A DNA stretch of 25,985 nt, from positions 1 to 25,985 of IMG/VR virus record IMGVR_UViG_3300038961_000046; one strand, written 5' to 3'. The DNA comes from a virus. Position numbers and translations under genes: made by a program. A model generated the notes under the pieces. That model had not been told where the DNA came from. It saw only the letters and a program-made list of their open reading frames with translations, and made no database searches. Below are positions 23,030 through 25,985 of the stretch, one piece after another. Numbering within the stretch: the stretch's first letter is position 1; every line of letters starts with the position of its first letter.

Positions 23030-23705
23030 TACCATTAGATTTGAGATTAGAGGAGACAAATTTCTTTATATACCTTACTAATAACTTAATATACTCGTCT
23101 TTGTTCCTTTTGTCAAATACCTTTACGTCTCCACCTGGAGTTACCATTAATGTTATAAGTTTTTTAACAGGGATACCAGTCAATTCATAGTACATACATG
23201 CGTATGCAGTTTCCTGTACAAAGTAGTTCTCTAACCACTTCTCTGGTTTGATTTTCTCAGAAGTCTTGAAGTCTATTACTGCAAGTTCTCCCTCATACTC
23301 AGCAATGCAATCAACACGACCAGCAAGGCCAAGATACTCTGAGTAGAGAGTCCTTTCGATTGCATGAACATTCTGAATCTGGTTGAGATAAGGTTTAACA
23401 TGATGAAACATAAATTGAGTAGCAGGAAGGAAGTTATTCCAATCCAGTTCTTTATTCTCTAGGTAGGCTTGCGCCGCTTCGTGAAAATCAGTACCACGTG
23501 TCGTTGCCTTTTTGGTAATGCGGTTCGCTTCCTCATCTCCAATCTTCTTCCTCCAGTCAAGGAAAATTTGTCGATTATAGAAACTAGTAACGCTAGTGAT
23601 TGAAGGAACCCAATCGCCATTTGGGCATTGATAGAGTCTACAACCTGGCGTCTCACGTTTTTCAAGTTCAATGTCACCGAGGAAATTATGATGAATAAAT
23701 GTCAT
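23022..23705 (-). CDS. PD-(D/E)XK exonuclease, RecB/Cas4-like (227 aa)
   Basis: The nuclease core is visible: TRGTDFHEAAQAYLEN (helix with the motif-I His-Glu), GLAGRVDCIAEYEGELAVID with the metal-binding Asp, FKTS with the catalytic Lys (D-x15-DFKT layout), and a downstream VQETAYACMYYEL helix with the Gln-x3-Tyr motif of the RecB nuclease family. No Cys cluster of Cas4 type is seen. T4-like cyanophages commonly carry such a gene near phoH. It probably degrades host DNA or acts in recombination. The start overlaps phoH by ATGA. Confidence 0.78.
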   Translation of the reverse strand: MTFIHHNFLGDIELEKRETPGCRLYQCPNGDWVPSITSVTSFYNRQIFLDWRKKIGDEEANRITKKATTRGTDFHEAAQAYLENKELDWNNFLPATQFMFHHVKPYLNQIQNVHAIERTLYSEYLGLAGRVDCIAEYEGELAVIDFKTSEKIKPEKWLENYFVQETAYACMYYELTGIPVKKLITLMVTPGGDVKVFDKRNKDEYIKLLVRYIKKFVSSNLKSNGNG

Positions 23706-24457
23706 AGCATGCCTAATGAATGCTTGGCAAGGATGTATTCCTTAACCAATCCAGAACGAACGATGTCATCAATAGTAAACTCGATTGACTCAAATGATTC
23801 CATCATAGAAATCACTTTCATAAAGTCACCAAGTCCAGCACGTTCGGAGGTGTTGCGAAGATCAGTTTGAACTCCGTCACCACAGAAGATAATCTTTGAA
23901 TTATCTCCTACTCTTGTTATTATACTATCTAACTCATGAAAATTCAAGTTCTGACATTCATCAACTATAACAATTGCATTGTCAAGGGTAGTACCACGTA
24001 TGAATGAAGTGCTCCAGAAAGAAATAGTTTCCTGTTCCTTTAACTTACCATACAATAATTCAAAGTCAGTGTCCGTTGGCATCTCGAACATGTACTTCAC
24101 CATCTTCTTGTATGGTACCTGAAAAAGATAAGACTTATCCTCATGGTCTCCTGGAAGAAAACCAATCTCACGTGTAGAAACAAGAGAACGAACGATATAA
24201 ATCTTTTCGTATGGTGTTTCTAAATCAAGTACTTCTTTAAGTGCTTTGTATAATGCAATGAATGTTTTACCTGTACCGGCACATCCAAAGGCAAGCAAAT
24301 GTTTACCTTCATCATAAGCTTTGTAAAACTTCTCCTGATTATCAGTAAGAGGATCTATGTCTACAAGGAGATCTGAATTGATAGGTTTCTTCCGTCTCAT
24401 TTGTTTTGCCGTCAGTCCTACTCCAATTGGATCGTCAGTCTTTTTCTTACGTGGCAT
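23702..24457 (-). CDS. phoH: PhoH-like P-loop ATPase (251 aa)
   Basis: Walker A is GCAGTGKT (in LLAFGCAGTGKTFIALYKAL), Walker B is NAIVIVDECQNLNFHE, and a sensor-like IIFCGDGVQTDLRN follows, the standard PhoH order. An N-terminal basic tail (MPRKKKTDDP) precedes the ATPase domain. PhoH is nearly universal in marine T4-like phages, and its role is not settled despite the phosphate-starvation name. It starts three bases after the 84-aa gene and is coupled to the nuclease. Confidence 0.92.
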   Translation of the reverse strand: MPRKKKTDDPIGVGLTAKQMRRKKPINSDLLVDIDPLTDNQEKFYKAYDEGKHLLAFGCAGTGKTFIALYKALKEVLDLETPYEKIYIVRSLVSTREIGFLPGDHEDKSYLFQVPYKKMVKYMFEMPTDTDFELLYGKLKEQETISFWSTSFIRGTTLDNAIVIVDECQNLNFHELDSIITRVGDNSKIIFCGDGVQTDLRNTSERAGLGDFMKVISMMESFESIEFTIDDIVRSGLVKEYILAKHSLGML

Positions 24458-24459
24458 AC

Positions 24460-24714
24460 TTAACTATAGTCTCGGTTTTTACGAACAGTAGCACCAGGTT
24501 GTCTGGAAGCTCTATCTAGTATCTCATTCCATCCACTAGAATTTGCTTCTCCTTTCATATGCATTTCACCAACCTCACCGACTCCAGCAACACCTGCTGC
24601 CCAGTCTTTATCCCAATCGGGATTTTCTTTTCTCCATTGGTCATATGCAATCATAGACATAGAAAGTTCTTTTTTCTCTCCAGTCTCTTTGTGTTTTACA
24701 GGATAAGTTGGCAT
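24460..24714 (-). CDS. Small FmdB-like opening, conserved-looking phage protein (84 aa)
   Basis: The protein opens MPTYPVKHKETGEKKELSMS, like the FmdB-type zinc ribbon opening MPTY but without Cys, then YDQWRKENPDWDKDWAAGVA and a Gly/Met-rich end (GEVGEMHMKGEANSSGWNEI) before a basic C-terminus. A longer upstream extension overlapping thyX is possible, but MPTY is the natural start and has a late promoter just upstream. Function unknown. Confidence 0.7.
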   Translation of the reverse strand: MPTYPVKHKETGEKKELSMSMIAYDQWRKENPDWDKDWAAGVAGVGEVGEMHMKGEANSSGWNEILDRASRQPGATVRKNRDYS

Positions 24715-24734
24715 GATAAGATAATGTGTAGTTT

Positions 24735-24741
24735 TATTTAG
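24735..24741 (-). promoter_or_regulatory. Late promoter motif for the 84-aa gene and possibly phoH
   Basis: TCTAAATA with an AAA extension reads on the minus strand, 20 bases before the MPTY start. It overlaps the stop codon of thyX. Confidence 0.55.
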
Positions 24742-25370
24742 ACCCAAGCAAGTGCTTCTGCCACTACTGGGAACTGTTCTGAGAAGATTCTCTTGCATTC
24801 ATTGGCAATATCCATATGTTCTTTCTGGGTTCCATGCCCAGAACGAAGTTGAATATAATGTATCCAAGAACGACATGAACCTGTCATATAAAGTCTTGTG
24901 GGTGTAGCAAGTGGGAGTACGAAACGGGCGCACTCTTTTGCAATACCATCTGCTAGCATTTCTTCATATATCTTTGTTGCTTCCTCAAAATGACTCATCA
25001 TCTTGACGTAATACTTAGTCCTTAAAGGAGCCTCTAAATCATCAGTACTGTTCTGTCTATTCTTAGTATCCTGACGACGCAAAGCAGGTATAGGAATGAT
25101 TCCCAATTGAGTGCTATCTGCATACCTCTGTGAGAACTCCTGGTAAGTGAATGAACGATGTCTTAATATCTGTGCTGCTAATCCTCTGGTAGTTTCAATC
25201 TCCAGAGTCATATGTGCCTGCTCAAATACGGACCAATGCCCGTGCTTTATGCAGTAACCTAACAAACCACTTACCTTTGGATTGTCTTGGTTCTTGGGAT
25301 TGCTCACTCTCGCTACGTACCCCATCAGTTTCTCTGCTTCCGGAGTCGAGCTTACCAACTTCACGTTCAT
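24738..25370 (-). CDS. thyX: Flavin-dependent thymidylate synthase ThyX (210 aa)
   Basis: The ThyX signature RHRSFTYQEFSQRYAD is present (RHR-x-x-S/T-x-Q-E-x-S-x-R), preceded by HWSVFEQAHMTLEIETTRG and followed by the substrate-binding region with CARFVLPLATPTRLYMTG and SCRSWIHYIQLRSGHGTQKE. It converts dUMP to dTMP with FAD, NADPH and methylene-tetrahydrofolate, raising thymidine supply for phage DNA synthesis. Length fits the family (about 210-230 aa). I start at ATG 25370 (MNVKLVSS); a TTG five codons earlier is less likely. The upstream small gene overlaps its start region. Confidence 0.93.
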   Translation of the reverse strand: MNVKLVSSTPEAEKLMGYVARVSNPKNQDNPKVSGLLGYCIKHGHWSVFEQAHMTLEIETTRGLAAQILRHRSFTYQEFSQRYADSTQLGIIPIPALRRQDTKNRQNSTDDLEAPLRTKYYVKMMSHFEEATKIYEEMLADGIAKECARFVLPLATPTRLYMTGSCRSWIHYIQLRSGHGTQKEHMDIANECKRIFSEQFPVVAEALAWV

Positions 25371-25497
25371 GCTGTTTCTTTTCAAGTTTGAGTCGTTTTT
25401 TAACTATTTTAGCATACTTTATCTCCTGATCTGTATACCATTCAGGATGTTTTTTTGCCCTCTTTATTATAAGTTTTGCTGCTTTCTTGTCCTTCAT
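25222..25497 (-). CDS. Basic small protein overlapping thyX (91 aa)
   Basis: The first 45 residues (MKDKKAAKLIIKRAKKHPEW, then YTDQEIKYAKIVKKRLKLEK) look like a real basic helical phage protein. The rest is Ser/Glu/Arg-rich and lies entirely over thyX in another frame, so the true or ancestral product may be only the N-terminal part. It also overlaps the preceding 74-aa gene by 56 bases. No ribosome site is obvious. Function unknown. Confidence 0.5.
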   Translation of the reverse strand: MKDKKAAKLIIKRAKKHPEWYTDQEIKYAKIVKKRLKLEKKQHEREVGKLDSGSRETDGVRSESEQSQEPRQSKGKWFVRLLHKARALVRI

Positions 25498-25666
25498 CAA
25501 TAAGTCTGTTCCCGTAATACGCTTTAAAATACGAGACTAAACCAGAAGTAGTTACCTGTTTTTCACACCAATCTTCCGCACATTCATAGATGGCTCTAGG
25601 CGAATGAGTTCTTCCAAAATTTTTAAGTAGAATGCCTAATGTCTGTTCCCTAATCGGGGTATCCAT
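25442..25666 (-). CDS. Small hypothetical protein (74 aa)
   Basis: A frame starting MDTPIREQTLGILLKNFGRT and continuing YECAEDWCEKQVTTSGLVSY. It has two Cys and a helical first half; the C-terminal end (ESSKTYNKEGKKTS) is hydrophilic and lies over the next gene. An upstream extension of 23 codons would run across the 56-aa gene, so I use the internal ATG overlapping that gene's stop by 17 bases. Function unknown. Confidence 0.55.
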   Translation of the reverse strand: MDTPIREQTLGILLKNFGRTHSPRAIYECAEDWCEKQVTTSGLVSYFKAYYGNRLIDEGQESSKTYNKEGKKTS

Positions 25667-25820
25667 CGTCGTCATCCCATGCTTCATCATAGTCTTTAGG
25701 TGGTGCGGAGAATGCATCTGAGTTGCGATAAGCATCTACGTCAGAGTACACCTCTACCTCTAGTGCCTCCACTAGAGATTTCATATTCCTGACTATTAGT
25801 TTTAGTCTCTCTCTGTCCAT
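25650..25820 (-). CDS. Small acidic hypothetical protein (56 aa)
   Basis: A 57-codon frame: MDRERLKLIVRNMKSLVEAL, EVEVYSDVDAYRNSDAFSAP and a very acidic end (DYDEAWDDDDGYPD). It follows a terminator and a late-promoter-like GATAAATA lies only five bases before the ATG. That spacing is too short for an ordinary leader, so either the motif is chance or the transcript is nearly leaderless. Function unknown. Confidence 0.55.
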   Translation of the reverse strand: MDRERLKLIVRNMKSLVEALEVEVYSDVDAYRNSDAFSAPPKDYDEAWDDDDGYPD

Positions 25821-25824
25821 AGAG

Positions 25825-25832
25825 TATTTATC
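25825..25832 (-). promoter_or_regulatory. Possible late promoter (GATAAATA)
   Basis: GATAAATA on the minus strand (seven of eight late-consensus bases), downstream of a terminator and at the head of the small-gene/thyX cluster. Its closeness to the 56-aa start lowers confidence. Confidence 0.4.
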
Positions 25833-25851
25833 ACTGACTAATCATAGCATG

Positions 25852-25876
25852 AAAAAGGAGGGGAATCAACCCCTCC
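25852..25876 (-). terminator. Factor-independent terminator
   Basis: Minus strand: GGAGGGG, loop TTGATT, CCCCTCC, then TTTTT. The stem has seven perfect GC-rich pairs followed by a T run, 27 bases after the stop of the partial gene at the right edge. It is the clearest terminator in the window and separates that gene from the thyX cluster. Confidence 0.88.
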
Positions 25877-25902
25877 TAATTACGTATCTGTAAGTCAATC
25901 AC

Positions 25903-25985
25903 TTACCTTGCACATACAGTTTTCTCTTCTGTATGCTTAATGCCTCTGTAGGTTAGTTCAGAGACTTGCTTCTGACAGGACTTGC
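25903..25985 (-). CDS. C-terminal end of an unknown small protein (partial)
   Basis: An open frame from the window edge to TAA encodes KSCQKQVSELTYRGIKHTEE and ends KTVCAR. It is followed by the terminator, which supports its being the true end of a gene. The Cys near each end of the visible part suggest a small disulfide or metal-binding protein. Too little is visible to identify it. Confidence 0.55.
   Translation of the reverse strand, partial: KSCQKQVSELTYRGIKHTEEKTVCAR

Noticed and set aside
23030-23059. Upstream TTG start of gp33
   Set aside because: It would lengthen the overlap with the nuclease gene to 38 bases and adds residues not expected in gp33; ATG codons at 23035 and 23029 fit better.
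1-25985. CRISPR arrays, insertion sequences, integrase or attachment sites
   Set aside because: No spaced direct repeats, transposase motifs or integrase motifs were seen; the right-edge inverted repeat is a terminator.

Overview
The window is a late-gene and replication-gene segment of a T4-like myovirus, most probably a cyanophage of marine Synechococcus or Prochlorococcus. The evidence is an AT-rich genome with tightly packed genes (many ATGA or TAATG stop/start overlaps), recognisable T4 baseplate, tail and replication proteins (gp54, gp26, gp51, gp27-like hub, gp5, gp4, gp48, gp53, gp32, gp59, gp33), phoH and thyX, T4-type late promoter motifs (TATAAATA or CTAAATA), and a small protein with a CP12-type C-terminus, a family of cyanobacteria and plants. 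No photosynthesis gene is present. All identifications come from reading the sequence; no database was searched.

Layout, right to left along the dominant minus strand. (1) 25985-24460: the end of an unknown gene, a hairpin terminator, three small overlapping genes, thyX (flavin-dependent thymidylate synthase) and a small conserved gene behind a late promoter. (2) 24457-20745: phoH, a PD-(D/E)XK nuclease, gp33 (late-transcription coactivator), a 58-aa gene, gp59 (helicase loader), a DUF1825-like gene, and gp32 (ssDNA-binding protein) with its own consensus sigma70 promoter. (3) 17998-20748: a plus-strand island of gp4, an unknown 125-aa protein, gp48 and gp53. Its end meets gp32 tail to tail, the two stop codons sharing one TTAA. 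(4) 17964-3303: the minus-strand tail block: gp54, gp26, gp51, two large tape-measure-like proteins sharing a module, a gp27-like hub, the CP12-like gene, a giant 1700-aa gp5-like spike protein, a separate spike-like beta protein, and a 299-aa structural protein. (5) 3257-1: small genes behind host-type promoters (including a free-standing copy of the 299-aa protein's C-terminal domain), an exported glycine-zipper protein, one tRNA, two micro-genes, and three consecutive proteins with signal peptides, the last of which has no evident start codon and runs off the window.

Functionally, regions 3 and 4 supply the tail-tube cap and initiator, the hub and spike, wedge protein gp53 and head-completion protein gp4. 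Region 2 supplies DNA replication and recombination and the switch to late transcription. The points most worth attention are the CP12-like gene wedged between hub and spike genes and translationally coupled to the spike gene, the gp32 control region, the orphan structural domain with its own promoter, the exported-protein cluster with the start-less gene, and a tRNA that appears to carry an unusual AGT anticodon.
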